Shown here piece after piece: positions 26,934 through 36,095 of a DNA stretch of 64,000 bases (its first letter is position 1; the number at the start of each line of letters is the position of its first letter). The stretch is from Vibrio sp. CAU 1672 (GTDB lineage Bacteria; Pseudomonadota; Gammaproteobacteria; Enterobacterales; Vibrionaceae): assembly GCF_029223195.1 (NCBI RefSeq), contig NZ_JARHUF010000019.1, forward strand, positions 1 through 64,000. The letters are read 5' to 3'. The position numbers and the translations under genes are program-made. Below the pieces are notes generated by a model, which was not told where the DNA came from, made no database searches, and was given only the letters and a program-made list of their open reading frames with translations.

Positions 26934-28070
26934 ATGTTGAAGTTAGATTTCCCCTTTTCTGATCAATTCGGACCTTTCAAAGTCATTCAGGTTTATGAGC
27001 CCTCGGTTAATCTCAAAGCGGCACTGATTGTCGATAATGTCGCACTTGGCCCTTCCATCGGCGGTATCCGTATGGCCTCTGATGTGACGCTGGAAGAGTG
27101 TTTCCGCCTGGCGAGAGCGATGACGTTCAAAAACGCCGCAGCGGGGCTACCACATGGCGGTGGCAAAGCCGTTATCTGCGCCGATCCCAAAATGCCTGAA
27201 GCAGAAAAGCAGGCGCTGGTGCGGGCATTCTGTCAGGCACTGCGTAATGAAGAAAGCTACATTTTTGCCCCGGATATGGGCATGGATGAGACTTGTATGG
27301 CGTGGATTCGTGATGAAGTGGGCCGGGTGGTTGGCCTGCCCCAGGAACTGGGCGGGATCCCGCTGGATCAACTCGGCGCGACCGGCTGGGGACTATCGCA
27401 TGCGATTGACGTCGTTGCCAGTGAGCGTGGCTTCAGTCTCCAGAGCGCGCGGTTTGTTGTCCAGGGCTTTGGCGCGGTCGGCAAACATGTCAGCCGCTTT
27501 CTGGCACAGCGCGGTGCGCTGCTGGTCGGTGTGTCTGACTCACGCGGGGCGATCCATCAGCCAGGCGGACTGGATGTTAACGCACTGATGGCGCTCAAAG
27601 ACGCCGGACAATCTGTCATAGATTACGACGGTGCTAGCATCATCAGCCCAGACCATTTGCTGGATCTGGACTGTGATATCTGGATACCGGCGGCACGGCC
27701 CGATGTGATCAACGACGACAACGTCCAGCGCCTGAAAGCTAAGGTAGTGGTACAAGGTGCCAATATTCCGTGCACTCCCGGGGCAGAAGCGTATCTGCAC
27801 CAGCACGGGATCCTGTGCCTGCCGGATTTTATTGCCAACGCGGGTGGCGTGATTTGTGCAGCCATGGAATACCACGGCGCTACCCAGGACGCCGCTTTTC
27901 AATCGATTGAAGAAAAAATACGGCGCAATACCGAACAAGTGCTCAGCTTGGCTGGCAGCCAATCTTTGTTGCCACGTGAGGCGGCGCTCCAACTGGCCAA
28001 GGCACGCTTGAAACGGGCGATGGCAAACCGGCGTTATTCGCTGTTTTCAACCGCGCCCCATTTCCTGTAA
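26934..28070 (+). CDS. Glu/Leu/Phe/Val dehydrogenase family protein
   Basis: NAD(P)-dependent amino acid dehydrogenase, about 378 residues. The substrate domain contains the catalytic lysine in GLPHGGGKAV (near residue 80) and the aspartate in PDMGMDE. The C-terminal Rossmann domain contains FVVQGFGAVGKHVSRFL. The length and pattern fit the Leu/Phe dehydrogenase group rather than classic glutamate dehydrogenase. Two ATGs lie close together (26928, 26934); TAGG at 26921 spaces better to 26934. It is followed, 30 bases later, by an acyl-CoA ligase on the same strand. Oxidative deamination of a branched or aromatic amino acid feeding CoA-ester metabolism is inferred from this pairing. Confidence 0.85.
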   Translation: MLKLDFPFSDQFGPFKVIQVYEPSVNLKAALIVDNVALGPSIGGIRMASDVTLEECFRLARAMTFKNAAAGLPHGGGKAVICADPKMPEAEKQALVRAFCQALRNEESYIFAPDMGMDETCMAWIRDEVGRVVGLPQELGGIPLDQLGATGWGLSHAIDVVASERGFSLQSARFVVQGFGAVGKHVSRFLAQRGALLVGVSDSRGAIHQPGGLDVNALMALKDAGQSVIDYDGASIISPDHLLDLDCDIWIPAARPDVINDDNVQRLKAKVVVQGANIPCTPGAEAYLHQHGILCLPDFIANAGGVICAAMEYHGATQDAAFQSIEEKIRRNTEQVLSLAGSQSLLPREAALQLAKARLKRAMANRRYSLFSTAPHFL

Positions 28071-28100
28071 ACACGTACCTGATTCAGTAAGGAAGGCAAT

Positions 28101-29822
28101 ATGGTCGCCAAAAGTTATTTCCATCGTGGCGGAAGCCAGCCCTTAATCGGTAAAACCATCGCCGAGCACTTTATTGCAATGGCCCGTCAGTACCCCGATC
28201 GTGAGGCAGTGGTGTCCATCCCCCAGCAACGGCGTTTGTCTTACCAGGCGCTGAGCGATGAGATAGATATTCTGGCCAAAGGCCTGCTGGGTGCAGGATT
28301 TACTAAAGGAGACCGGATTGGAGTCTGGTCAACCAACAACCTTGAGTGGCTGGTACTGCAAATGGCGACTGCACGGATTGGGGCGATCCTGGTCAATATC
28401 AATCCGGCATACCGACAACGCGAGCTGGCGTATGCGCTGCAATGTTCCGAGGTTCAGGGCCTGTTTGTCATCCCGTCATTTCGTGACAGCAATTATGTGG
28501 CGATGCTGCAAGCCCTGCTGCCACAGCTCAACGAAGCGAGACAAACGCCGGCAGCCCCCCTGGAGAATGCCGAGTTCCCTCATTTACGCTCAGTGGTGAT
28601 CTATGATCCGGCCCATCCGCAGCAAACCAAACGCCCGGCCCCGGGTTTTGGTGTCTGGTCAGATATTGTTGCTGCGGGGGCGTCAGTAACTAGCCAACAA
28701 TTAGAGCAGCACTGCGCGAGCCTCGACTGTGACGACCCGATCAATATCCAGTACACCTCAGGGACCACCGGTTTCCCTAAAGCGGTGATGCTGACGCACT
28801 TTAACATTCTCAACAACGCCTATTTTGCCGCGCTGGCGATGCGTTTTACTGAACAAGACAAACTGTGTGTACCGGTACCGTTTTACCACTGCTTTGGCAT
28901 GGTGCTCGCCAACCTGACGTGTTTATCCGTCGGCGCGTGTATTGTCATCCCGTCTGAGCATTTTGATCCCCAGGCCACCCTGCAGGCTGTCGACAGCGAA
29001 AAGTGTACCGCGCTGCATGGCGTGCCGACCATGTTCATTGCTGAGATGGAACTGCCGGAGTTTGCCGACTATGACATGAGTTCACTGCGGACCGGTATTA
29101 TGGCCGGAGCCACCTGCCCGCCCGCACTGATGGTCAGAGTAATGGAGGATCTTAACTGCCGTGAAATCCTCATCGGCTACGGGCAAACCGAAGCTGGCCC
29201 GCTAACGCACCTGACCGAAATCCACGACTCGTTGACCCGGCGCACCGAAACCGTCGGGAAAAACCTGCCGCATCAGGAAGTCAAAGTGGTGGAGATTCAC
29301 ACCGGGGCTACGCTGCCACTGGGCGAAATCGGTGAGATCTGCTTCCGCGGGTATAACATCATGCAGGGCTACTACGGCAACGAAGAGGCCACCCGTGAAG
29401 CGATTGATCAAGCTGGTTGGCTGCATTCGGGCGACCTGGGGGTGATGGATGACGAAGGCTACGTGAAAATCACCGGCCGGATCAAAGAAATGATCATACG
29501 CGGCGGTGAAAACATCTACCCCCGTGAAATTGAAGAGTTTCTTTTCTCCCATCCGAAAATTCAGCAGGTCGCCGTGTTCGGCGTTCCGGATCCCTTCTAT
29601 GGTGAAGAGGTCGCAAGCTGGATCCAGCTTCACCCCGGCGAGGAGATGTCACCAGACGAACTGAAATCCTTCTGCCAAGGGGAGTTAACCCACTTCAAAA
29701 TTCCCAAGTTCATCCGGTTTGTCGACCGTTTCCCGATGACCGTTACCGGTAAGTTACAAAAATTCCGCATGCGCGAGCAGGAAATAGAAAAACAGCAACC
29801 TCCACAGAACGGAACAAGTTAA
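28101..29822 (+). CDS. AMP-binding acyl-CoA ligase
   Basis: The product has 573 residues. It is an adenylate-forming enzyme with the P-loop YTSGTTGFPKAV at about 218-229, the GYGQTEAGP motif (A5), the D-x-G-D/SGDLGVMDDEGY motif (A7/A8) and the C-terminal lysine in TVTGKLQKFRMRE (A10). The closest familiar group is medium-chain fatty acyl-CoA synthetase type (FadD/AcsF-like). It probably forms an operon with the upstream amino acid dehydrogenase and may activate the 2-oxo or carboxylic acid product, or a fatty acid. No signal peptide. The codon choice is GC-rich like the previous gene. Confidence 0.85.
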   Translation: MVAKSYFHRGGSQPLIGKTIAEHFIAMARQYPDREAVVSIPQQRRLSYQALSDEIDILAKGLLGAGFTKGDRIGVWSTNNLEWLVLQMATARIGAILVNINPAYRQRELAYALQCSEVQGLFVIPSFRDSNYVAMLQALLPQLNEARQTPAAPLENAEFPHLRSVVIYDPAHPQQTKRPAPGFGVWSDIVAAGASVTSQQLEQHCASLDCDDPINIQYTSGTTGFPKAVMLTHFNILNNAYFAALAMRFTEQDKLCVPVPFYHCFGMVLANLTCLSVGACIVIPSEHFDPQATLQAVDSEKCTALHGVPTMFIAEMELPEFADYDMSSLRTGIMAGATCPPALMVRVMEDLNCREILIGYGQTEAGPLTHLTEIHDSLTRRTETVGKNLPHQEVKVVEIHTGATLPLGEIGEICFRGYNIMQGYYGNEEATREAIDQAGWLHSGDLGVMDDEGYVKITGRIKEMIIRGGENIYPREIEEFLFSHPKIQQVAVFGVPDPFYGEEVASWIQLHPGEEMSPDELKSFCQGELTHFKIPKFIRFVDRFPMTVTGKLQKFRMREQEIEKQQPPQNGTS

Positions 29823-29942
29823 ACCACTCGCTTTTTGGAAAATTTCGTATGCAGCTCAAATAACTTACATTATGGTGTTAAAGGTAATACGTGTTAAACT
29901 GAAATACTTTAAATAAGAACGTCGCATCGCTAAGGTAATTTC

Positions 29943-30857
29943 ATGGCAAAATCAATCAGTAAGGCCAATCAGTCTCAAGGCATGTTGCTGTTTAAACTGT
30001 CTCTTCAGCAACATTTTGCAATCGGAACACTGAAAGTCCGTGAAATCGTACCTTACATGCCAACGACCAAGATCCCGTACTCACACCACCATGTGATTGG
30101 GACAGTGACCATCCGTGACCTCACGGTACCAGTCATCGACATGGCGGCCGCGATTGGTCTGCGCCCCATCCATAAAGACGAATATGAGAGCTGTTACCTC
30201 ATCGTCACTGACTGCCTGAGAACCGTGGTGGCGTTTATGGTCAGAAGCATCGAAAAGATCATCGAGTGCGACTGGAAATCGATTGAATCGCCACCGCAAA
30301 GTGCCGGCAACAACATCTTTGTCACCGGGATCACCCGCTATGAGAACCAAATCGTGCAGATGCTCGATGTTGAGCTGTTGCTGTCGAAAATCTACCCGCA
30401 ATATGAAAGTGCCAAGATCCCAATGCTCACCGATGTGGAGCGTGAACGGTTGAAAGCGCTGAACATCCTGCTGGTTGATGACTCATCCATCGCACGCAAG
30501 CAGCTCAGCGATGCGCTCGATAACATCAATATTCCTTATCAGATCTGTAACAACGGCAGCGATGCCCTGGCGCTGATGAAGCGAGATGCCCAGGCAAATA
30601 ATCCGGTTAACCTGCTGGTCAGTGATATCGAAATGCCGGGACTGGATGGCTATGAACTTGCGTTTGAAGCACAAAATGATCCCCAGCTGAGCCAGGCCTA
30701 CCTGATCCTGCACACGTCACTTTCGAGTGAAATTTGTGTCGACCGGGCCCATCAGGTCGGGGCGCATGAAGCGCTGGAGAAATTCAATGCCGGTGAGCTG
30801 ATCGAAGCCATGTTGCGCGGCGCGAAAACGCTGGAAGCACAGGCAATGGCTTCTTAA
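29943..30857 (+). CDS. cheV: Chemotaxis coupling protein CheV
   Basis: The product has 304 residues. It has an N-terminal CheW-like coupling domain (about 10-155; FAIGTLKVREIVPY, then GTVTIRDLTVPVIDMAAAI) and a C-terminal receiver domain (about 175-300) with the acidic pocket LLVDDSSIARK, the phospho-acceptor aspartate in LLVSDIEMPGLDGYE, T/S in LILHTSLSS and lysine in LEKFNAGEL. CheV links receptors to CheA and adjusts signalling by phosphorylation. The gene is single; Vibrios have several cheV copies. AAGGTAATTTC lies before ATG 29943. Confidence 0.92.
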   Translation: MAKSISKANQSQGMLLFKLSLQQHFAIGTLKVREIVPYMPTTKIPYSHHHVIGTVTIRDLTVPVIDMAAAIGLRPIHKDEYESCYLIVTDCLRTVVAFMVRSIEKIIECDWKSIESPPQSAGNNIFVTGITRYENQIVQMLDVELLLSKIYPQYESAKIPMLTDVERERLKALNILLVDDSSIARKQLSDALDNINIPYQICNNGSDALALMKRDAQANNPVNLLVSDIEMPGLDGYELAFEAQNDPQLSQAYLILHTSLSSEICVDRAHQVGAHEALEKFNAGELIEAMLRGAKTLEAQAMAS

Positions 30858-30889
30858 CCTAACCGTACTTACGGCAAGAGACCGATAAG

Positions 30890-31426
30890 TTATTTTTTCA
30901 CCACGGTGTAACTGCGGGAAACAAATTCAGTTTCCTGCACTTGTTGCGTATGGTTGACGTACGATGCCAGGCTGTACAACACGTTTGCCAGCAAATTGGC
31001 GTACCGGAATAAGATCGGATCAGGTTGCCTGGTACCGGAATGTTCAATCACCACCAGTGCCCGCACCACTTTTTTCGCCAAACAACGACACAAGTGCAGC
31101 TGGCTCGCAACCGGGTGCCCGCCGGGTAGCACAAACCCTTTAAAGCCCCCATCAATATGCGCTTTTATTGCCGCATAATCGCTTTTAAGCTCGTCCAGTT
31201 CTGCTTGCGTAATCGCTAACTTTCCACGCACGGAACCATTAACGTGATACAGGTTCGGCTGCATACGGGTGAGAATATCGCGGCTAAAACTGTCCAGCTC
31301 CATGGATAATATCAGCCCGATACGGCTGCACAGCTCATCCGCCGTGATTTCAAAATCACACACCGGGCTGTCTTCATAGATGAACGGGTAACAGATTTCA
31401 TCAGGTTCCTTGCTTACTGGTCTCAT
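30890..31426 (-). CDS. PduO-like cobalamin adenosyltransferase-fold protein, degenerate
   Basis: The product has 178 residues. It has the four-helix fold signals of PduO/MMAB ATP:cob(I)alamin adenosyltransferases: a TADELCSRIG helix where the family has VDELN, FVLPGG at 111-116, an HLCRCLAKKVVRAL helix where active enzymes have HVARTVCRRAER, and FRYANLLANVLYSLA where the family has LNRLSD. The N-terminal ATP-binding motif TRTGDxGTT is missing, replaced by a run with no glycines. Activity is therefore doubtful, and it may have another ligand. It lies just before (downstream on the minus strand of) the hut operon, separated by a terminator. Confidence 0.7.
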   Translation of the reverse strand: MRPVSKEPDEICYPFIYEDSPVCDFEITADELCSRIGLILSMELDSFSRDILTRMQPNLYHVNGSVRGKLAITQAELDELKSDYAAIKAHIDGGFKGFVLPGGHPVASQLHLCRCLAKKVVRALVVIEHSGTRQPDPILFRYANLLANVLYSLASYVNHTQQVQETEFVSRSYTVVKK

Positions 31427-31442
31427 GCTTTTCTCCCGATAT

Positions 31443-31475
31443 AAAAAAGGGAGTCAGTATAACCTAACTCCCTCT
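31443..31475 (-). terminator. Terminator of the hutWXZ operon
   Basis: On the minus strand GGGAGT pairs with ACTCCC across a short loop and is followed by TTTTTT. It lies about 35 bases after the hutZ stop. Confidence 0.75.
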
Positions 31476-31507
31476 TTGCATTCATCATTTTGCCATAGCA
31501 CACCTGA

Positions 31508-32038
31508 TCAGGCGCTTTCGATTTTCTTATGGCCTTCCTGCAGGTGAACAAAATCCACCAAATCATCACCGGAAACCTGATAAGCCTGACCAAAGCCTTT
31601 CACAAACAGGCCTTGTTCGGCTTTAAGGTTGAACAGAACAAAGTCCTCCAGCTGACTCAGGCCATCAATGATGTCACCAAAACGCACTTGCATTTGACCA
31701 ATGACCTGCTGCCATATTTCCGTATCACGCTCGACAACGGTGGCAACCGCATCAAACGTCAGGCGCTTACGCGCAAACAACTGCTTAGACGAGCCTTCAT
31801 CCTCGATCATCATCAAAGAAACATTCGGGTTCTCCAGCAGGTTGCGCGCGTGGCGGGCAATCTGGGAAATAAGAACAAAGTAACCTTCCTGGTTTTGCAC
31901 ATAAGGAGCGTAACTCACGTTCGGGCGCCCTTTAGCGTCGACAGTCGCCAGCTGAAGTGTACGGCGCTCCTGGCGAAACGCCTTTATTTCAGGCCCCAGA
32001 CGGCCTTGTAAACGTTCTTGTTTGACTTGTTGATCCAT
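31508..32038 (-). CDS. hutZ: Haem utilisation protein HutZ
   Basis: The product has 176 residues with a split-barrel FMN-binding-like fold (pyridoxamine phosphate oxidase type). It contains LATVDAKGRPNVSYAPYV near the N-terminus, FVLISQIARHARNLLENPNVSLMMIEDE and the C-terminal FVKGFGQAYQVSGDDL, which match HutZ of Vibrio cholerae. HutZ degrades haem and is required for using haem iron with HutX. Third gene of the hutWXZ operon, expressed under low iron from the Fur-controlled promoter upstream of hutW. Confidence 0.92.
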   Translation of the reverse strand: MDQQVKQERLQGRLGPEIKAFRQERRTLQLATVDAKGRPNVSYAPYVQNQEGYFVLISQIARHARNLLENPNVSLMMIEDEGSSKQLFARKRLTFDAVATVVERDTEIWQQVIGQMQVRFGDIIDGLSQLEDFVLFNLKAEQGLFVKGFGQAYQVSGDDLVDFVHLQEGHKKIESA

Positions 32039-32149
32039 TTTGATCCCTAACTTTACTTATTATAGTTTTCCGGGTTTAAACCCGGTTATTCTTTACTGAA
32101 CAGCTTCGGCTGTCGTGCGCTCCATCAACACAGTGCGCGTATGCCAAAA

Positions 32150-32653
32150 TTACGTGTTGAGCTCTGCTTGCATCGCGCGAAATACACTGACTTGTTCTTC
32201 GAACAGCCCCCGCTTCTTATCACGGCCGAGGTAGATCTTGAAAACAGTGCTACCACACTCGGAGAAAAAGCCGAAGTAGTGGCTTTCACGTCCCATGAAT
32301 GGCTTACTCACTAAAGCAATGTTTTGCACGTTATCGAGTTTAAGATGGCCGTGCAACTCACCGTCCTTACCCATAAGATTGTAGTAACCACGAGCCACTT
32401 TACCTTTCGGAAATGGCGCTTTTACTTCAAAGATAGAGCCGAAAGACTGCACAATCGTCGTGACCGGGCCAAATCCAACCAGGCTTTCAAGAATGCTCTG
32501 CGCCTGGTCTCCTGGTGCCAGCGCTACCATGCTTTGCGGAAGAGCTGCGACCACTTCAAACTCAGAGATGCCCAGGCGCTCTGCCATTACCGCAGGTAAC
32601 AGTTGAGGCTCTTGCGCTAGTAGCGTCTCAACCTGTTGCTTAATTGATTCCAT
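32150..32653 (-). CDS. hutX: Haem utilisation cystosolic carrier protein HutX
   Basis: The product has 167 residues, the usual length. Motifs: ERLGISEFEVVAALP near residue 25, GFGPVTTIVQSFGSIFEVKAPFPKGKVARGYYN and FVGREX-like SKPFMGRESHYFGFFSECGSTVFKIYLGRDKKR. HutX (also called ChuX/HugX) delivers haem to HutZ in the cytosol. It lies between hutW (21 bases upstream) and hutZ, all on the minus strand, forming the hutWXZ operon. Confidence 0.93.
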   Translation of the reverse strand: MESIKQQVETLLAQEPQLLPAVMAERLGISEFEVVAALPQSMVALAPGDQAQSILESLVGFGPVTTIVQSFGSIFEVKAPFPKGKVARGYYNLMGKDGELHGHLKLDNVQNIALVSKPFMGRESHYFGFFSECGSTVFKIYLGRDKKRGLFEEQVSVFRAMQAELNT

Positions 32654-32674
32654 TATTTTTCCATTTCGTTCTGA

Positions 32675-34045
32675 TTAACTATTCGATACTTGCGGCATTG
32701 TTTGCTTCATCTCCGAAGTCAATACCTGAATACATGCCTGAGCCAAGGAGACTGCCCAGAAGCTACCGGCGAGGGTCAGCACCAGACTGCGCGCTTCAAG
32801 CTCAACCAGACCCTTGCCCTGCCATACTCTGAATAATGGCATCAAGAAATCAAAGCTATCCTGACCGGCAATTAGCGGGAGCTTGCTTGCCTGGACAATC
32901 CCGCGATCAAAGCCAGATTTAAGCGCGGCAAAAAGTGGCTCCAGCGGACTCTGCTTCATCATCATCGCAATGGTGCTTTGCCCTTCATTCACAGCCTGGA
33001 CATAAGTATCTAACCTGCGGTGTTGCATCATGCCATAGCCACCAATATTACCGCCGGCGCCACAGCCTAGCGGCAACACTTCGGCATAGGTTTTGGCTAA
33101 GCTGTTGTACAAACTGCGTTCACGGTTATCGACTGCCCAATGGTTCACGCTTAGCTGCTTCATATGCTGCCTGGCCATAAAGTTGGCCCCCAGCTCGTAC
33201 ATAGCGGCTTTTTCCGGCGTCGTGGCTGGTGGGGGGATCTTGCCCTTCTCGACCAGGTTTAACATCGGCGCGCTACCGCCCACCACTAACTGGTATAAGT
33301 CCAGGCCATGAGCCCCGGTCGACATAAAGTCATTTAAGTCTTGTTCGAGCACTTCTCTGGTTTGGTAAGGCAGGCCATAAAGCAAATCTATAATGACGGG
33401 AATCTGGTCTTCTTTCGCCAGCTCCGTGATTCGCTGTAATACCACCTCGCGATCATCAAGGCGTTTGGCACTGCGCCTAACCTGGGTATTGAAGCTCTGC
33501 ACACCAAATGAGAAACGGTTAAACCCGCCATCCAGTGCACTTTGGTAAAGCTCATCAGAGAAACGGTTGATACGACCTTCAAGGGTGATTTCGCAATCTG
33601 CCGCCAGTGGGAAATAATCCTGAATAACCTGGCCCAAGACACGTATCTGCTCTGGTGACAAATCTGTTGGGGTGCCACCACCAATATATACCGCATGAAA
33701 GGTGCCACTTTGCGTCCATGCCAGCGCCGCTTTTTCTTTCAGCTCTTTCATCAGAGCATCGAAATACTCATCTACCAGCTTACGGCTCGCGGCATTTTGG
33801 AAAAAATTGCAAAAAGTACAACGCACACGACAAAACGGGACATGCACATATAAACAACGTTTGTTGTTCTGTGCCTCTGCTACCGCGGTAATTCTGTCAA
33901 GAATCTCTCTTTGCTGAGGCGGCGGCACTGGCGTGCTACTCCCCCCCGCATGTGCGGAATGCTTTTTGACAAAAGCAAAACGCAGCGGATCAGGGCTGTC
34001 ACTTCCCAGAATTGATTCGTCAAATTTATCGATATCGACGCTCAT
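32675..34045 (-). CDS. hutW: Radical SAM haem-ring opening protein HutW (ChuW family)
   Basis: The product has 456 residues. It belongs to the HemN-like radical SAM family: the iron-sulfur cluster motif is VPFCRVRCTFC (CxxxCxxC), followed by YIGGGTPTDLSPEQI and the HemN-like FGVQSFNTQVRRSAKR. In the E. coli homologue ChuW, SAM methylates and opens haem anaerobically. First gene of the hutWXZ operon; the intergenic region upstream has a Fur-like site. The start at 34045 is preceded by GAGTAAATATG. Confidence 0.93.
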   Translation of the reverse strand: MSVDIDKFDESILGSDSPDPLRFAFVKKHSAHAGGSSTPVPPPQQREILDRITAVAEAQNNKRCLYVHVPFCRVRCTFCNFFQNAASRKLVDEYFDALMKELKEKAALAWTQSGTFHAVYIGGGTPTDLSPEQIRVLGQVIQDYFPLAADCEITLEGRINRFSDELYQSALDGGFNRFSFGVQSFNTQVRRSAKRLDDREVVLQRITELAKEDQIPVIIDLLYGLPYQTREVLEQDLNDFMSTGAHGLDLYQLVVGGSAPMLNLVEKGKIPPPATTPEKAAMYELGANFMARQHMKQLSVNHWAVDNRERSLYNSLAKTYAEVLPLGCGAGGNIGGYGMMQHRRLDTYVQAVNEGQSTIAMMMKQSPLEPLFAALKSGFDRGIVQASKLPLIAGQDSFDFLMPLFRVWQGKGLVELEARSLVLTLAGSFWAVSLAQACIQVLTSEMKQTMPQVSNS

Positions 34046-34124
34046 ATTTACTCACTTAAAGCCCACCAGATATAGGACCAAGGCTCATATCAAAAAACTG
34101 TCCGGATCATAATTTGCACGAAAT

Positions 34125-34152
34125 GATAATGCAATTGATAATTGATATTATT
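34125..34152. promoter_or_regulatory. Fur-box-like operator between hutW and tonB
   Basis: GATAATGCAATTGATAATT at 34125-34143 matches the 19-base Fur consensus at 13 positions. Overlapping A/T-rich repeats (TGATAATTGATATTATTT) extend it to 34152. It lies in the only divergent promoter region of the haem locus and could serve hutWXZ (-) and tonB1-exbBD-hutBCD (+) at once. Confidence 0.75.
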
Positions 34153-34212
34153 TCCGTTGCGGGTAATAATCACGCTTACTTCGACATTCATCAGCGACAC
34201 TGAGATTAACCT

Positions 34213-34962
34213 GTGAACCTAAAAAGATATGCTATTGCCGGAAGTGCTTCACTCGTGATTCACGCTGCACTTCTTTTTGTTTCCCAAGAAACCAAGGTGT
34301 TTGCGATGCCGGCCGGTCATCCCAACAGTACGGTGAGCTTAAATTTGGTAGCAGCACCCAAGCCTGCCCAACCACAGCCAACACCACAGGAAGTGGTCGA
34401 ACCAAAAGAACCCGGACCAAACAAACAGTCAAAACCTGAAGCAGTGCCGCTAGAAAGATCTGAAGCGAAACCAATCGTTAAAAAGCAAGCGGTTAAAAGT
34501 AAGCCCGTTGAGACTAAACCGCAGCCGGTTGCAAAACCGAAAAAGCCACAGCCTCCAAAGCCTGTCGCTAAGAAAGTACCTGAACCAGCAGAAAAGAAAC
34601 CAGACAACGTAGCCAGAAAACCGGAGCCCGAACAAAAAGTGGCCCCGACAACAGAATCTCAAGGAGTCACCGCCCAAGCGGTTCTGGTGGACAAACCAAC
34701 CTTTGTTTCTCAGCCAGTACAACCGCGTTACCCACGCTCGGCACAAAAACGCGGCATTGAAGGTGTTGCGGTATATGAGATTTGGTTAGATGCACACGGC
34801 AAGCAAATTAAACAAGTACTGATTGAATCATCAGGAGCAGAAATGCTGGATATTTCTGCCCTTCGCGCCATTAAACAATGGCAGTTTTCTCCGCATATTT
34901 CCGGCGGGCAACAAGTTGCTCACCGAGTTCAAATCCCAGTTCGTTTTAAGTTGGATGGATAA
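34213..34962 (+). CDS. tonB1: TonB energy transducer, TonB1 type
   Basis: The product has 249 residues and starts at GTG (34213). A single N-terminal transmembrane helix (about 6-24) anchors it in the inner membrane. A long Pro/Lys-rich stretch (about 50-150, many KPxP units) spans the periplasm. The C-terminal TonB domain (about 165-249; QPRYPRSAQKRGIEGVAVYEIW...QWQFSPH) contacts outer-membrane receptors. It transfers proton-motive energy to haem receptors. The stop TAA overlaps the exbB start as TAATG. Confidence 0.93.
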   Translation: MNLKRYAIAGSASLVIHAALLFVSQETKVFAMPAGHPNSTVSLNLVAAPKPAQPQPTPQEVVEPKEPGPNKQSKPEAVPLERSEAKPIVKKQAVKSKPVETKPQPVAKPKKPQPPKPVAKKVPEPAEKKPDNVARKPEPEQKVAPTTESQGVTAQAVLVDKPTFVSQPVQPRYPRSAQKRGIEGVAVYEIWLDAHGKQIKQVLIESSGAEMLDISALRAIKQWQFSPHISGGQQVAHRVQIPVRFKLDG

Positions 34963-35660
34963 TGGAACAGCTACAACAATTACAAACCCAGTTTGGTCTT
35001 ATGACCTGGCCCCTGGTCATTTGCTCTGCGCTTACGGTAATGATCATCGCCGAAAGGCTCTTTCAAGTTCTCATTAGCCTTGGAGTAGGTAAAAGAGTTA
35101 TTCGGCAGAAACTTAGCACACTAGACCCTACCCGGAGCACAGGCATTGAAGCGCTCGCAGATGAACTTTCCGCTCAGCGTCCGCTTTTATGCCGGGGAGT
35201 AGCTATGCTGCTGGCCCATCATTCGTTTTCCAAATCACTCCGGGAAGATGCCGCTGGTATCTGGCTGCAGGAAAAACGCCACCAGTTACACTCTGGACTG
35301 CGTCTGCTGACTTTGATTGGTGTGATTAGCCCACTCATCGGTTTACTTGGTACGGTGTTGGGCTTAATTGAGATGTTCAAAGGCATCGCATCTTCAACTG
35401 GCAACATTACTCCCAATGACTTAGCCGATGGCCTTGGACTCGCGATGCGCACCACCGCCGCGGGTTTGATAATCGCTCTGCCCGCCATTTCAGGAGCTCA
35501 GCTTATCGGCCTATGGGCGGACCGCGTTATTGCAAAACATGAGCACACTTTAAATTACGTCAATTTGTGGCTTGAAGGTATTTCAGTTCAGCACGTTTCA
35601 CCTGACAACCCAAAGGTGGTCGTCACCGTCGCTGACTCAGTCGAGGCCATCCCGTCATGA
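34962..35660 (+). CDS. exbB1: ExbB, proton channel subunit of the TonB1 complex
   Basis: The product has 232 residues with three transmembrane helices, the last two near 115-140 (GVISPLIGLLGTVLGLIEMFKGI) and 155-180 (GLGLAMRTTAAGLIIALPAI). The first helix starts at about residue 16 (LVICSALTVMIIAERL). ExbB pentamers with ExbD form the motor that drives TonB. Coupled to tonB by one shared base and to exbD by four. Confidence 0.93.
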   Translation: MEQLQQLQTQFGLMTWPLVICSALTVMIIAERLFQVLISLGVGKRVIRQKLSTLDPTRSTGIEALADELSAQRPLLCRGVAMLLAHHSFSKSLREDAAGIWLQEKRHQLHSGLRLLTLIGVISPLIGLLGTVLGLIEMFKGIASSTGNITPNDLADGLGLAMRTTAAGLIIALPAISGAQLIGLWADRVIAKHEHTLNYVNLWLEGISVQHVSPDNPKVVVTVADSVEAIPS

Positions 35661-36070
35661 TTAAAGCACCTCAAGAGCATAACAGTCATGGATTAACGCC
35701 GGACTTAACTCCCCTGCTAGACATCATTTTTATTGTTATGGTTTTCCTAATGCTGACCGCTGCGGTAAAGCTTGATTCACTGGACGTGGATTTGCCAAGC
35801 ACGGACTCACAAGCCGTAGCGGAAGTAGATAAACAATCGATCACGGTAAACATTCTTAACGAGGCGCCTTACTGGGCGATCAATGGCAGAACTTATATCG
35901 ACTGGGAGAACTTCACCCTCGCGTTATTAGAGCAGAGCAGATCCACTGACAAACCAATTGTTATCGGTGCAGAAAAAACCGCTGATATTCAGTATCTCGT
36001 CAAGCTATTAGGCTTTCTACAACAAAACGGTATCCAAGCCACACAACTGCTTACCAAAGAACCGCAGTAA
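35657..36070 (+). CDS. exbD1: ExbD, periplasmic-facing subunit of the TonB1 complex
   Basis: The product has 137 residues. A single transmembrane helix at about 22-40 begins with the functional aspartate D22 (LLDIIFIVMVFLML). The rest is a small periplasmic domain ending LGFLQQNGIQATQLLTKE. ATGA overlap with exbB shows coupled translation. Confidence 0.93.
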   Translation: MIKAPQEHNSHGLTPDLTPLLDIIFIVMVFLMLTAAVKLDSLDVDLPSTDSQAVAEVDKQSITVNILNEAPYWAINGRTYIDWENFTLALLEQSRSTDKPIVIGAEKTADIQYLVKLLGFLQQNGIQATQLLTKEPQ

Positions 36071-36095
36071 AGTACCTACAATTAAGAACGGACCA

